Part shown: positions 1 to 8,922 of the stretch, in pieces
Position numbering within the stretch: position 1 is the first letter of the stretch
How the letters are laid out: every line of letters begins with the position of its first letter
DNA from: an uncultured Halobacteriovorax sp.
GTDB taxonomy: Bacteria; Bdellovibrionota; Bacteriovoracia; Bacteriovoracales; Bacteriovoracaceae
Reading direction: 5' to 3'
DNA: 64,000 nt
Assembly (NCBI GenBank): GCA_913061265.1
Contig: CAJXVS010000004.1
Span: 248,001-312,000, forward strand
Made by a program: the position numbers and the translations under genes
Notes under the pieces: model-generated
The model's database searches: none
Told to the model about the DNA's origin: nothing
The model's input: only the letters and a program-made list of their open reading frames with translations

Positions 1-334
1 CAAATACTTCCATCACGAACCTTTTATTCCGGACTCAAAAAGTTGGAAGCTCCCCCCTGGCGGACCAATGTCCATGGCGAATGGGGCTCTTCCCTCAATT
101 GTTTTTGTAAGAGATAAAAAAATATTCGAAGAGAAGTTTCCTCATTTAAAAATCGATAGTCCTCAGTATATTCATCCTTTTAGGTATTTACTCAGTGGCG
201 GCGTGTCAATGATGGCGCTAGTACCATCGTGGTCATATCCATTTGTCTCCTTCGTTGAAGATGTACTATTGAGGCCAATTAGCCCTCTAATAGGGATGTT
301 TATGCGCATTACAGTAGAAAAACAAAAGAACTAA
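1..334 (+). CDS. Class I SAM-dependent methyltransferase, C-terminal end (partial)
   Basis: This reading frame is open from base 2, so the gene begins upstream of the window and only about 110 C-terminal residues are visible. The tail contains GANGALP-like and LRYLLSGG-like stretches (here MANGALPSIVF and FRYLLSGGVSMMALVP). I associate these with the C-terminal part of methyltransferases found in O-antigen clusters; the SAM-binding part lies outside the window. An internal ATG at 68 is not a convincing start, because the frame and the family similarity continue upstream of it. The next gene follows after 37 bases on the same strand and has a methyltransferase-like N-terminal half, so the two may form one modification unit. 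The family call is from pattern memory and is moderate. Confidence 0.6.
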   Translation, partial: KYFHHEPFIPDSKSWKLPPGGPMSMANGALPSIVFVRDKKIFEEKFPHLKIDSPQYIHPFRYLLSGGVSMMALVPSWSYPFVSFVEDVLLRPISPLIGMFMRITVEKQKN

Positions 335-371
335 GGGTAGTCTTCACCCTGACAAAATTTCAGGAACCGAT

Positions 372-1736
372 ATGACGCCTATGCAACAAACGACTCAGCA
401 AACGAACTCTCCATCCATCTCAAAAGCTAGTTGGAGACTCTATATAAATAGATTGATAGCCAGAGAAATATCAGTCTTCTCTAGATATTACGATCAACTC
501 ATTCAGGTAAACCAAAGAGATGAAGATACAGGTCACCTTTACGACTATATTGATATCCCAAATAAGAAACAGGTTAAGAATTCTATTGAACTCAGTGACC
601 TAAGCGGAGAACTAGACAAGAGATCACTCTTGCTACTTAACGGAAATTTAAACTACGATTACGATATTCAAAAAACATTAGATAGCTTTCATGAAAAGTT
701 ATCGCAAACATCTAGGCTGGTTGCCGTTTTATACAACCCATACCTTTCTTTTATTTTTAAATTTGCCCATAAGATTGGGCTTATAAAAGGTAAGGCTCCT
801 GAAACATTCATGACTCACAAAGATTTAAATAACTTGGCCAAGCTTGCAAATTATGAAGTCGTAAGAGAGCGTAATGTTGCTCATATTCCTTTTTCAATCT
901 TTGGGTTAGGGACCTTTCTAAATAAAGTGCTTGTAGCAATACCTGTTGTTCGTCATTTAAGCCTAGCTTCTATAATTGTTTTAAGACCTATTAAAGAAAA
1001 AATTCATAAGCCTTCGATCAGTATAGTAATCCCTGCAAGAAATGAATCAGGTAATATTGAAAATGCCCTTAAAAGGTTAGATAAGTTTGCTGAAGATATG
1101 GAAATAATTTTCATAGAAGGTAACTCCACTGACGACACATGGGATGAAATCCAAAGAGTAGCCGAAGCCTATAAAGACCAATGGAAGATTAAAATTGGTC
1201 AGCAAACGGGAAAAGGAAAGTCTAATGCTTGCGAGAAGGGATTTGAACTTGCATCGGGAGAGCTTCTCACTATTTTAGATGCTGACTTAACTATGCCACC
1301 TGAACAGTTAAATCGTTATTATAAGTCCTATATTAGAGGACAAGCTGAATTTATTAACGGAAGCCGTCTTCTCTACCCTATGGAGGGAGAGGCTATGAGG
1401 TTCTTAAATAAACTTGGAAATATCTTTTTTGCTAAATCACTTAGCTGGGTTTTAGATCACGATTATACTGATTCACTTTGTGGAACTAAACTATTTACCA
1501 GATGGGATTATGACCGCTTCCTAAGATGGAGAGATGACTTTGGAAAGCATGACCCTTTTGGCGATTTCGATCTTTTATTTCCAGCTGCAAGTTTATCAAT
1601 TGGTACAATAGACATCCCTATTCGTTATTTAGATAGAACTTATGGCGACACAAATATCAGCCGCTTCAGTCACGGACTAATGCTATTAAAAATGACTCTT
1701 GTTGGATTTTTAAAGATTAAGACTAGACTAATGTAA
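372..1736 (+). CDS. GT2 glycosyltransferase with degenerate methyltransferase-like N-terminal half
   Basis: The 454-residue protein has two parts. Residues about 213-454 are a GT2 (dolichyl-phosphate-mannose synthase-like) domain: PARNE at 221-225, EGNSTDDT at 249-256 and the metal-binding DAD at 303-305. Residues 1-205 resemble the C-terminal half of a class I methyltransferase (NPYLSFIFKFAHKIG, followed by a region ending in IIVLRP) but have no glycine-rich SAM-binding loop. I therefore read this part as a remnant or a non-catalytic domain. Proteins annotated as methyltransferase/glycosyltransferase fusions exist in other polysaccharide clusters. The ATG is preceded by AGGA at a good distance. 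It probably transfers a sugar, in the cytoplasm, to a lipid carrier or growing glycan; the substrate is unknown. Confidence 0.8.
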   Translation: MTPMQQTTQQTNSPSISKASWRLYINRLIAREISVFSRYYDQLIQVNQRDEDTGHLYDYIDIPNKKQVKNSIELSDLSGELDKRSLLLLNGNLNYDYDIQKTLDSFHEKLSQTSRLVAVLYNPYLSFIFKFAHKIGLIKGKAPETFMTHKDLNNLAKLANYEVVRERNVAHIPFSIFGLGTFLNKVLVAIPVVRHLSLASIIVLRPIKEKIHKPSISIVIPARNESGNIENALKRLDKFAEDMEIIFIEGNSTDDTWDEIQRVAEAYKDQWKIKIGQQTGKGKSNACEKGFELASGELLTILDADLTMPPEQLNRYYKSYIRGQAEFINGSRLLYPMEGEAMRFLNKLGNIFFAKSLSWVLDHDYTDSLCGTKLFTRWDYDRFLRWRDDFGKHDPFGDFDLLFPAASLSIGTIDIPIRYLDRTYGDTNISRFSHGLMLLKMTLVGFLKIKTRLM

Positions 1737-1752
1737 TGGGTGTGAGTTCCAT

Positions 1753-2316
1753 TTAATGTGAAACTCCATCCTTTTTAATAACACGAAAAAATGTGTAAAA
1801 AAGAATCTTAAGATCTAAAAATAATGACTGGTTCTGTAAGTACTCTTCATCAAGCCTCACTTTATCTGGGATGGCGAGCTCATCACGTCCATTAACCTGC
1901 GCCCATCCTGTTAAGCCAGGAACCAAAGAATTAACTCCTTTTTGTTCTCTGAGATCAATCAAATCATTTTGATTAAATAAAGCAGGTCTTGGGCCAACAA
2001 AACTCATGTCTCCCTTCAAAATAGAGAGAAGTTGCGGCAACTCATCCAAGCTAGTCTTCCTGAGAAAGGCTCCATACTTCGTGAGCTGACTTGATGCATC
2101 ACCAAGAAGGTGGGTGGCAACCTGGGGTGTTCCGATCTTCATGGTTCTAAATTTAGGCATTTGGAAGTTACGACAAGCTCGGCCCACACGCTCCGACCAG
2201 TAAAGAGCTGGCCCCTTATCAGTTAAGCGGATAAGGAGGGCCACCAAGAGCATCAGAGGCGAAAACAGGACTAGGAGTAGAATAGAAAAACTAATGTCGA
2301 AAGCTCTTTTTAACAT
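1753..2316 (-). CDS. Small monotopic phosphoglycosyl transferase (PglC-like sugar transferase)
   Basis: This enzyme should move a sugar-1-phosphate from a UDP-sugar to undecaprenyl phosphate, starting a glycan repeat at the inner membrane face. At 187 residues it is the minimal PglC/WbpL-function type with only the bacterial sugar transferase domain. One hydrophobic re-entrant segment lies at 8-31, followed by KFRTM (55-59), the catalytic Asp-Glu pair in SLDELPQL (91-92), GPRP (108-111) and GLTGWAQVNGRD (134-145). It is divergent from the WbpM-like dehydratase gene, 60 bases away. That dehydratase could supply a UDP-diNAcBac-type or QuiNAc-type precursor. A second, larger initiating transferase lies at 52718-54094, so the locus has two ways to begin a chain. 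Confidence 0.9.
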   Translation of the reverse strand: MLKRAFDISFSILLLVLFSPLMLLVALLIRLTDKGPALYWSERVGRACRNFQMPKFRTMKIGTPQVATHLLGDASSQLTKYGAFLRKTSLDELPQLLSILKGDMSFVGPRPALFNQNDLIDLREQKGVNSLVPGLTGWAQVNGRDELAIPDKVRLDEEYLQNQSLFLDLKILFYTFFRVIKKDGVSH

Positions 2317-2376
2317 GGGGCACCAATCTTAGTTGCAATAGTAATATTGTATCCTTCCTGCTACCTTTTGAAACCT

Positions 2377-4233
2377 ATGAATATAAGACTTAATAAAAGA
2401 ATGAGGCTATTCCTAGCCTTCTCCCACGACTCTATAGTTGTGCTCTTTTCTTTTCTAGCTTCTTTCTGTTTAAGGTTTGGAACATTCGATCCTCCAACCT
2501 TTGGATCTGAAAGCCTCTACCAAAAAATTATAATAGTAGTCCTTTCTCAACAGCTGATATTTTTCTTTGTAGGTCTCTACAAAGGACTTTGGAGGTTCTC
2601 AAGTACTCATGATCTGAAGCTTGTTATTAAAGCTGTCACTTGGACAACCTTTGTTACTTACAGTCTTTTATTTGTTACTCAAAATTTAGATCATGTTCCT
2701 AGATCCACAGTTTTTATTTTCTGGATCCTTTCATTAGTTTCTGTTGGCGGTGGAAGATTTATTTACCGAATGCTTAAAGATTCTCGAACGGGAAGCGGTG
2801 AAAAAAAAGCAATCATCATCGGGGCAGGAATTGCTGGAGAGCAATTGGCCAGAGAGTTTAGAAGACGACCAAATCTAAATACCAATATTGTCGCTTTTAT
2901 TGATGATGACGAAAGCAAAATAGGTCGTACAATTCATGGGATTCCAATTCTTGGTAACCTAGGGAATGTTGAATCTTTAATTCAAAAGCATGGGGCAAGT
3001 CTTATCTTTCTAGCTATGCCAAAAGCTGATTCAAAATTAATTTGGAGCTTAGTCAATAGTATAAATAATGTAGAAGGTGTTGAGATTAGAACACTTCCAA
3101 GCATTGATGAATTGCCTGATAACAAAGTTGATATCTCTTCTCTTAGAAAAGTGAATCCAGAAGATTTACTTGGAAGAAATCCAGTTCAACTCGATATAAA
3201 TGAAATTGGAAAACTTCTAACAGATGAAGTAGTTCTTGTAACAGGGGCTGGTGGATCTATTGGTTCAGAGCTTTGTAAGCAGATTGGTAAATTTAATCCA
3301 CGCCAAGTCATCCTATTTGATAGTTCTGAGTTTTCTTTATATGAAATTCACCGCACTATGTGTGATTCCTTTTCTGAAATAGAAACGATCCCTCTCGTTG
3401 GGGATATCAGAGATGCTGAGAAAGTAAACTGGACTTTAAAAAAATATTCACCATCGATTATATATCATGCTGCTGCATATAAGCATGTTCCCCTAATGGA
3501 AGAGGGTGAAAATATAATTGAATGTATTAGAACAAATATTCACGGAACAAAGACACTTGCTGAAGCTGCCATAGCTAATAAAGTAAAGCGAGTTGTCATG
3601 ATCTCGACAGATAAGGCCGTTAACCCAACCAATGTAATGGGAGCGACGAAAAGAATTGCTGAGATGGTATGTCAGTCTAAAGAATCTGCGACAAAGTTTA
3701 TGACTGTTCGTTTTGGAAATGTATTAGGCAGCGCAGGTTCAGTTATACCTCTCTTTGAAGAGCAAATTCAAAAAGGTGGCCCGGTAACGGTAACCCACCC
3801 AGATATTGTCAGATACTTTATGTCTATCCCAGAAGCCTCACAACTAGTTATGCAAGCAGGAGCAATGGGGAAAGGTGGAGAGATATTCTTACTTGAAATG
3901 GGCGATCCGATTAAGATTCATGATCTTGCTAAAAAGATGATTAAGTTATCAGGTCATGAGCCTAATGTAGATATTGCTATAACATTCACAGGCCTAAGAC
4001 CTGGAGAGAAGCTTTTTGAAGAATTACTATCAAGTGATGAAAATACTCTTGAGACTTCTCATCAATTAGTAAGAGTGAGTTGTGCTAGAAAGGTAACAGA
4101 TAACTTAGATGATTACTTAAAGGTTTTATTGTCTTTTAATCTAGATACAGAAGATAAAGAAATTAAGTCATTCATTAAAAAGATAGTGAGTGAGTACACT
4201 CCTTACTTTTCTGATGAACATTTTATTCAATAA
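2377..4233 (+). CDS. UDP-N-acetylglucosamine 4,6-dehydratase, WbpM/PglF/CapD family
   Basis: This is a membrane-bound NAD-dependent 4,6-dehydratase that would convert UDP-GlcNAc to a UDP-4-keto-6-deoxy sugar. From the ATG at 2377 the protein has 618 residues, the usual size. It has about four membrane segments in the first 125 residues, a Rossmann-like middle domain (IIIGAGIAGEQLA), then an SDR domain with TGAGGSIGS at 289-297, STDKA at 410-414 and MGATK at 421-425, the lysine variant typical of this family. An in-frame TTG at 2347 would add ten poorly conserved residues, so I prefer the ATG. Its 3' end overlaps the oppositely oriented asnB gene by 7 bases. The product could feed a QuiNAc, bacillosamine or FucNAc-type sugar; which one is not determined here. 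Confidence 0.92.
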   Translation: MNIRLNKRMRLFLAFSHDSIVVLFSFLASFCLRFGTFDPPTFGSESLYQKIIIVVLSQQLIFFFVGLYKGLWRFSSTHDLKLVIKAVTWTTFVTYSLLFVTQNLDHVPRSTVFIFWILSLVSVGGGRFIYRMLKDSRTGSGEKKAIIIGAGIAGEQLAREFRRRPNLNTNIVAFIDDDESKIGRTIHGIPILGNLGNVESLIQKHGASLIFLAMPKADSKLIWSLVNSINNVEGVEIRTLPSIDELPDNKVDISSLRKVNPEDLLGRNPVQLDINEIGKLLTDEVVLVTGAGGSIGSELCKQIGKFNPRQVILFDSSEFSLYEIHRTMCDSFSEIETIPLVGDIRDAEKVNWTLKKYSPSIIYHAAAYKHVPLMEEGENIIECIRTNIHGTKTLAEAAIANKVKRVVMISTDKAVNPTNVMGATKRIAEMVCQSKESATKFMTVRFGNVLGSAGSVIPLFEEQIQKGGPVTVTHPDIVRYFMSIPEASQLVMQAGAMGKGGEIFLLEMGDPIKIHDLAKKMIKLSGHEPNVDIAITFTGLRPGEKLFEELLSSDENTLETSHQLVRVSCARKVTDNLDDYLKVLLSFNLDTEDKEIKSFIKKIVSEYTPYFSDEHFIQ

Positions 4234-6098
4234 TATTGGTCTTTCCAAGCTTGAAACATAACCACATCCCAGAGCTTAAATTCGTTATTCGCTTTTCCAC
4301 TTTGATGATCATTCCAGCAATCACTGACCATTTTGTGATTCAGGTTACCTTCAGCTCTAAGTCTCTCAGGATTGATGAGATCCCAGGACCATTCTTTTAA
4401 GTCACCTCTAAGCCAATCAGAGAGAGGGACCCCAAAGCCTACCTTAGGTCTCTCGAAGGTACTCTTTGGAATATAATCTCCTAGAATACTCTTAAGAATT
4501 AACTTACCTTCGTTACCACTTACTTTGTATTCAAGAGGTAGTTGCCATGCCAATTCAGCAACTCTCCTATCTAAGAAGGGAACTCTAAGTTCTAAACTAT
4601 TCGCCATGCTAGCGCGATCAGTCTTAACCAGAATATCATCCATTAAGTAAGTCTTCTGATCCAAGAGGATCATCTTTTCAATATCACTACTTAAAAAATC
4701 TATAGAAGAAAAATCAACCTTTGGAATTTCGTCAGAATTTAATACTAGTTCTGAAGGACAACTCCAGTGACCTACAACATAAGAGTAGTACTCTTCAAGA
4801 GTTTCAAGTTTTAATAAATCTGCGATACGGTGTAGATTGTCACCAAAGTTTCTTTTTCCAAATCCAAGACTTTGCAGAAATTCCGGTGAAAAACTCTTTA
4901 TTCCTTTTGAACCTAGAGCCTTTAGAGGCCTAGGTAATTTAGAGAGCTTCGAGTGTAATCTTGGGATCCAAAAGTATCTATTATACCCACCAAAGACCTC
5001 ATCTCCGGCGTCTCCTGTTAAGCATACTTTTACTTTATTCTTGGCCATTTTAGAAACCAAGTAAGTTGGAATCTGTGATGAATCAGAGAATGGTTCGCAA
5101 TAGATCTCTGCCATTTTAGGAACTATATCGAGAACCTCTTTTTGGTTTAAAATAATCTCGTTGTGTGAAGTCCCTAATTGACTTGCTACTTCTTTCGCAT
5201 AATTAGCTTCGTTAAACTCTTTTCTTTCAAATCCAATAGAGAACGTATTCACTGGGGTACTACTTATCTCTTGCATCATAGAGGTAACTAAAGATGAATC
5301 AATTCCTCCAGATAAAAAAGAGCCATAATCAACATCCATGGTCATCTGTTCTTCGATGACTTCTAGAAGAACATTCTTTGTTTTAACTTTAGCTTCATCG
5401 AATGAAATATTTAATTTTTCTTTCTGGCTAAATTCTTCTGGAGACCAATATTTTTTCTTCTCTATTTCTGATCCATCTATCGAGTAAGTGGCAAAGGTAG
5501 ATGGCTCAAGCTTTGAAACTTCTTTAAAGATTGAGCGAGGTGTAGGGATATAGTTATATTTAAAAAAGGCACTCAAAGAGTTAGAGTCCAAGCTCAAGTT
5601 TGATTTAAAAACCTTTGTGATACTTTTTAATTCTGAAGAAAAAACCAATTTTTGATCAAGCTTTGCAATATAAAGTGGCTTTTGCCCGAACCGATCTCTA
5701 ACTAAAGTTAATGTTTGTTCACGGTTATCCCATAGAGAAAAAGCAAACATTCCACAAAATTCGTGAAGGGCATTCTCTAGACCATACTTTTCAATAGATT
5801 CTAAAAGAACTTCTGTATCAGAGGACCCATTCAGAGGAAGTCCAAGCTTCGCCCTTAAACTTTCGTGATTATAGATCTCTCCGTTATAAGAAATGACAAA
5901 TCGCCCAGAACGGGAAACCATTGGCTGAGAGCCTGATTCAGTTAAATCCAGTATGCTAAGGCGCCGGTGCCCCAAACTTATATTTTTAACAGAATAATCG
6001 CCAGAACCGTCCGGTCCCCTATGCTGAATTAACTCAGACATTCGACGACACAGTGCCTCATTATCTCCACTGCCAAGAATGCCTACGATTCCGCACAT
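4227..6098 (-). CDS. asnB: Glutamine-hydrolysing asparagine synthase-like amidotransferase
   Basis: The 623-residue protein starts at MCG (ATG at 6098), which places the glutaminase nucleophile at Cys2. A longer frame to 6131 would bury this cysteine and is rejected. The N-terminal glutaminase shows HRGPDGSG (27-34) and YNGEIYNH (71-78). The synthetase domain carries the PP-loop SGGIDSS at 263-269. Within polysaccharide clusters such proteins (WbpS and WbtH types) are thought to amidate the carboxyl of a hexuronic acid. Here WlbB, WlbC and WlbA, which build a diamino-hexuronic acid, are adjacent or close, so uronamide formation is a reasonable inference. Housekeeping asparagine synthesis remains possible. 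Its start is 53 bases from the divergent wlbB gene. Confidence 0.88.
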   Translation of the reverse strand: MCGIVGILGSGDNEALCRRMSELIQHRGPDGSGDYSVKNISLGHRRLSILDLTESGSQPMVSRSGRFVISYNGEIYNHESLRAKLGLPLNGSSDTEVLLESIEKYGLENALHEFCGMFAFSLWDNREQTLTLVRDRFGQKPLYIAKLDQKLVFSSELKSITKVFKSNLSLDSNSLSAFFKYNYIPTPRSIFKEVSKLEPSTFATYSIDGSEIEKKKYWSPEEFSQKEKLNISFDEAKVKTKNVLLEVIEEQMTMDVDYGSFLSGGIDSSLVTSMMQEISSTPVNTFSIGFERKEFNEANYAKEVASQLGTSHNEIILNQKEVLDIVPKMAEIYCEPFSDSSQIPTYLVSKMAKNKVKVCLTGDAGDEVFGGYNRYFWIPRLHSKLSKLPRPLKALGSKGIKSFSPEFLQSLGFGKRNFGDNLHRIADLLKLETLEEYYSYVVGHWSCPSELVLNSDEIPKVDFSSIDFLSSDIEKMILLDQKTYLMDDILVKTDRASMANSLELRVPFLDRRVAELAWQLPLEYKVSGNEGKLILKSILGDYIPKSTFERPKVGFGVPLSDWLRGDLKEWSWDLINPERLRAEGNLNHKMVSDCWNDHQSGKANNEFKLWDVVMFQAWKDQYY

Positions 6099-6151
6099 TA
6101 CTAATCTCTTTTGTATTTTAAATAAGCTCACCTAATGATAATTTTCTATAC

Positions 6152-6730
6152 ATGAAATATCAAAAGCATGAAACAGCAATTGTAGACCCTGGAGCGATAA
6201 TAGGCAAAGGTACCAAGATATGGCACTGGACTCATATTTGTGAGAAAGCCATTCTTGGAGAAGACTGTAATCTAGGCCAAAACGTCCTAGTCGCTAATAA
6301 TGTTACTCTTGGAAACAATGTCAAAGTTCAAAATAACGTCTCAATCTATGAAGGAGTCATAATTGAAGATGATGTCTTTTGTGGGCCGAGTATGGTTTTT
6401 ACTAATGTCTATAACCCAAGGTCACATATTTCCCGCAAAGAAGAATACAGAAAAACCTTAGTTAAGAAAGGCGTCACTCTTGGAGCTAATTGCACAATTA
6501 TCTGTGGAGTTACCCTAAGTGAGTATTCGTTTATAGCTGCGGGAGCTGTCGTGAATAAAGATGTACCAGCCTTTGCCCTCATGGCTGGAGTTCCTGCCAA
6601 ACAAATTGGATGGATAAGTAAGTTTGGTGAACAATTAGATCTTCCCCTAAAGGGAGAGGCTCAAGTAAATTGCCCTCACACAGATGAAAAATATACACTT
6701 AGCGGAAATACTTTAGAGGTCTCAAAATGA
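6152..6730 (+). CDS. wlbB: UDP-2-acetamido-3-amino-2,3-dideoxy-glucuronate N-acetyltransferase
   Basis: This is a left-handed beta-helix acetyltransferase of the WbpD/WlbB family (192 residues). It has the expected hexapeptide series ([67 protein letters not shown]). It should acetylate the 3-amino group of UDP-GlcNAc3NA using acetyl-CoA, giving UDP-GlcNAc3NAcA. The next gene, wlbC, overlaps it by 4 bases (ATGA-type coupling at 6727-6730), so the aminotransferase and acetyltransferase are made together. The dehydrogenase partner is at 8922-9866. The UDP-GlcNAc 6-dehydrogenase that would begin the pathway is not in the window. Confidence 0.93.
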   Translation: MKYQKHETAIVDPGAIIGKGTKIWHWTHICEKAILGEDCNLGQNVLVANNVTLGNNVKVQNNVSIYEGVIIEDDVFCGPSMVFTNVYNPRSHISRKEEYRKTLVKKGVTLGANCTIICGVTLSEYSFIAAGAVVNKDVPAFALMAGVPAKQIGWISKFGEQLDLPLKGEAQVNCPHTDEKYTLSGNTLEVSK

Positions 6731-7812
6731 TCCCTTTTATAAACTTAGATAAGCAACAATTAAGAATAAAAAAAGAAATCGATCTTGGTATCCAGAAAGT
6801 TTTAGAGCATTGCTTTTTTGTTATGGGTCCGGAAGTAAAAGAACTCGAAAAAAAACTTGCTGAATATGTTGGAGTGAAACATTGCATAGCTTGTGCAAAT
6901 GGAACAGATGCTTTGACTTTAGTTTTATTGGCCATTGGAATAAAGCCAGGTGATGAAATTATTGTTCCTGATTTTACATTCTACGCAACGACCGAAAGTG
7001 CTTCAATCCTAGGTGGAGTACCTGTTTTCTGCGATATTGATCCGATCTCTTATAATTTAGATCCTTCTAAGATCGAAGAAAAAATTACTTCAAATACTAA
7101 AGCGATCATCCCTGTAAGTTTGTACGGTCAATGCCCAGACCTTGATGCAATTAATAAGATTGCAAAAAAACATAATATCCCTGTTATCGAAGATGCCGCT
7201 CAAAGCTTTGGTGCTACACAAAATGGGAATAAATCTTGCTCTTTAACAGACTTCGCGACAACAAGCTTCTTTCCTACAAAACCATTAGGTTGTTATGGTG
7301 ATGGTGGCGCAATCTTCACTAACGATGATGAATATGCAGCCCATATTGGATCTTTAAGACTCCATGGAGCGGAAGGAAGATATTATCACACTAGAATTGG
7401 AATGAATTCCAGACTTGACTCAATTCAAGCAGCCATTCTGTTAGAAAAGATAAAAATTCTCGATGATGAGATTGAAAAAAGACAAGCTATAGCCGATAGG
7501 TACTCATCACTACTCTCTTCTTATGTAGGTGTTCCAAAAGTTTTAGACGGCAACTCATCAGCGTGGGCTCAATATTCTATCTTAGTAGATGATAGGGAAG
7601 AATTTATGAAAAAAATGTCTGAACTTGGTGTTCCGACAATGGTTCACTATCCGAGACCATTATCAAAACAACCTATCTATGAAGAATTGAATCAGACGCC
7701 ACAGCCCATCTCCTTAGATATATCCCAAAAGGTTGTGAGTTTACCTTTCGATCCCTACCTAGATGAAGAGACACAAGACAAAATTATAGAGGCTGTTAAA
7801 AAATCAGTTTAA
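6727..7812 (+). CDS. wlbC: UDP-2-acetamido-2-deoxy-3-ketoglucuronate aminotransferase (DegT family)
   Basis: This PLP-dependent sugar aminotransferase of the WbpE/WlbC group has 361 residues. It shows NGTDALTL at 58-65, EDAAQSFGA at 155-163 and the PLP lysine in FFPTKPLG (Lys185). It should aminate C3 of the 3-keto sugar made by the WlbA dehydrogenase. It is translationally coupled to wlbB in front of it. Its last 9 bases overlap the tail of the oppositely oriented GT4 gene. The assignment is strong from the context of WlbA, WlbB and WlbC in one neighbourhood. Confidence 0.93.
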   Translation: MIPFINLDKQQLRIKKEIDLGIQKVLEHCFFVMGPEVKELEKKLAEYVGVKHCIACANGTDALTLVLLAIGIKPGDEIIVPDFTFYATTESASILGGVPVFCDIDPISYNLDPSKIEEKITSNTKAIIPVSLYGQCPDLDAINKIAKKHNIPVIEDAAQSFGATQNGNKSCSLTDFATTSFFPTKPLGCYGDGGAIFTNDDEYAAHIGSLRLHGAEGRYYHTRIGMNSRLDSIQAAILLEKIKILDDEIEKRQAIADRYSSLLSSYVGVPKVLDGNSSAWAQYSILVDDREEFMKKMSELGVPTMVHYPRPLSKQPIYEELNQTPQPISLDISQKVVSLPFDPYLDEETQDKIIEAVKKSV

Positions 7813-8922
7813 GATTTTTTCCCAAAGTGAAATGATTCTTTCTTTTGAATAAAACTCTGATCTGGCCAAAGCTTCCACTCCCAATAGCTTTTCCTTTTGG
7901 GAATCGTCTAATATTTCTTGAACTGCCTTGGCCCAAATAAAGTAATCAGTCTTAGAGTAGGGAATACTTAAAAGCCTTCCACCAATATCTATTCCCTCAG
8001 GGCAAATGATCTCTCTAGGGCCAGTAGGGCAGTCAGCGGCAATAACAGGAGTTCCTAAAGTTATAGATTCTAAGATTACATTAGGTAATCCTTCAAATAG
8101 TGATGGGAGTATTAATAAACGAGCTTTTGCCATATAGGCATACGGATTATCTACATAGCCTGGAAGGAGAACATCTGCTGAAGAAGTCAGCTCTGCTGAG
8201 TACTCTAAATTAAGTTCACGGCATTGATCTTTGAGCTTATTTAAATCAGGTCCTTTCCCGAGAAGCAAAAGCTTCAACCCGATATTTCTTTTCTTTAGAA
8301 GCGCGAACACCTTAAGGCTGGCCACCATATTCTTCTGCGGACTAAGCCTTCCTACGGATATCAGAAAATCTGAAGAGATCTCTACTGGCTCCCCCTTCTT
8401 ACTGTCTAAAAAAACCTTATCAACAGCATTTGGTACGACAAAGATCTTTTCTTTTTCTAATCCAAAGTCTTCAATCAATTCCTTAGCATTATCGAAGGAG
8501 TTAACAATTATTTTGTCAGCAAATGGGTATAGATAATTAATTAAAATCTTATAAAGAAAGCCTAGTTTATATTGATTATAGAATGAAGGAGAGATTCGGA
8601 TACTAATGATTGCTTTGTGCCCGACTAAGAATTTTTTTGCCACTAAATTTATAAAGTTCGAAACCTCTAAGAAGCTAAGTACCGAATCCTCGCTCTTTAC
8701 ATTCTTAATCAACTGAAAGGGGCCTAGAATAAAATGACTAATAATTTCAAGCAATCTATTTTTTCTTTTTTTAAAGATGACTCTCGACTTAACTTGAGGA
8801 AAAATATTTTCATTTGTTAGAGTAAGGACCTCATCGACTTGACCACTTTCAAAGAGATAGGAGACTTGTTTTTCAGCACCACCACCTCCTAAAGAATTGA
8901 TAAGGATTATTTTCTTAGGCAT
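7804..8922 (-). CDS. GT4 family glycosyltransferase
   Basis: This 372-residue GT-B glycosyltransferase has the N-terminal INSLGGGGAEKQV loop typical of GT4 enzymes. Its C-terminal nucleotide-sugar domain includes SVGRLSPQKNM and LLILPSLFEGLPNVILESITLGTPVIA with the conserved E(x7)E spacing. It should add one sugar from a nucleotide donor to the lipid-linked glycan in the cytoplasm. The start ATG shares one base with the stop of wlbA (TAATG), so it is probably co-translated with that gene. It may use the UDP-GlcNAc3NAcA-type sugar made next door, but donor specificity cannot be read from sequence. Confidence 0.88.
   Translation of the reverse strand: MPKKIILINSLGGGGAEKQVSYLFESGQVDEVLTLTNENIFPQVKSRVIFKKRKNRLLEIISHFILGPFQLIKNVKSEDSVLSFLEVSNFINLVAKKFLVGHKAIISIRISPSFYNQYKLGFLYKILINYLYPFADKIIVNSFDNAKELIEDFGLEKEKIFVVPNAVDKVFLDSKKGEPVEISSDFLISVGRLSPQKNMVASLKVFALLKKRNIGLKLLLLGKGPDLNKLKDQCRELNLEYSAELTSSADVLLPGYVDNPYAYMAKARLLILPSLFEGLPNVILESITLGTPVIAADCPTGPREIICPEGIDIGGRLLSIPYSKTDYFIWAKAVQEILDDSQKEKLLGVEALARSEFYSKERIISLWEKILN

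Noticed and set aside
6099-6131. Longer N-terminus for the first asnB (start at 6131)
   Set aside because: It would place the catalytic cysteine at residue 13 instead of residue 2, and the enzyme needs a free N-terminal Cys after Met removal.
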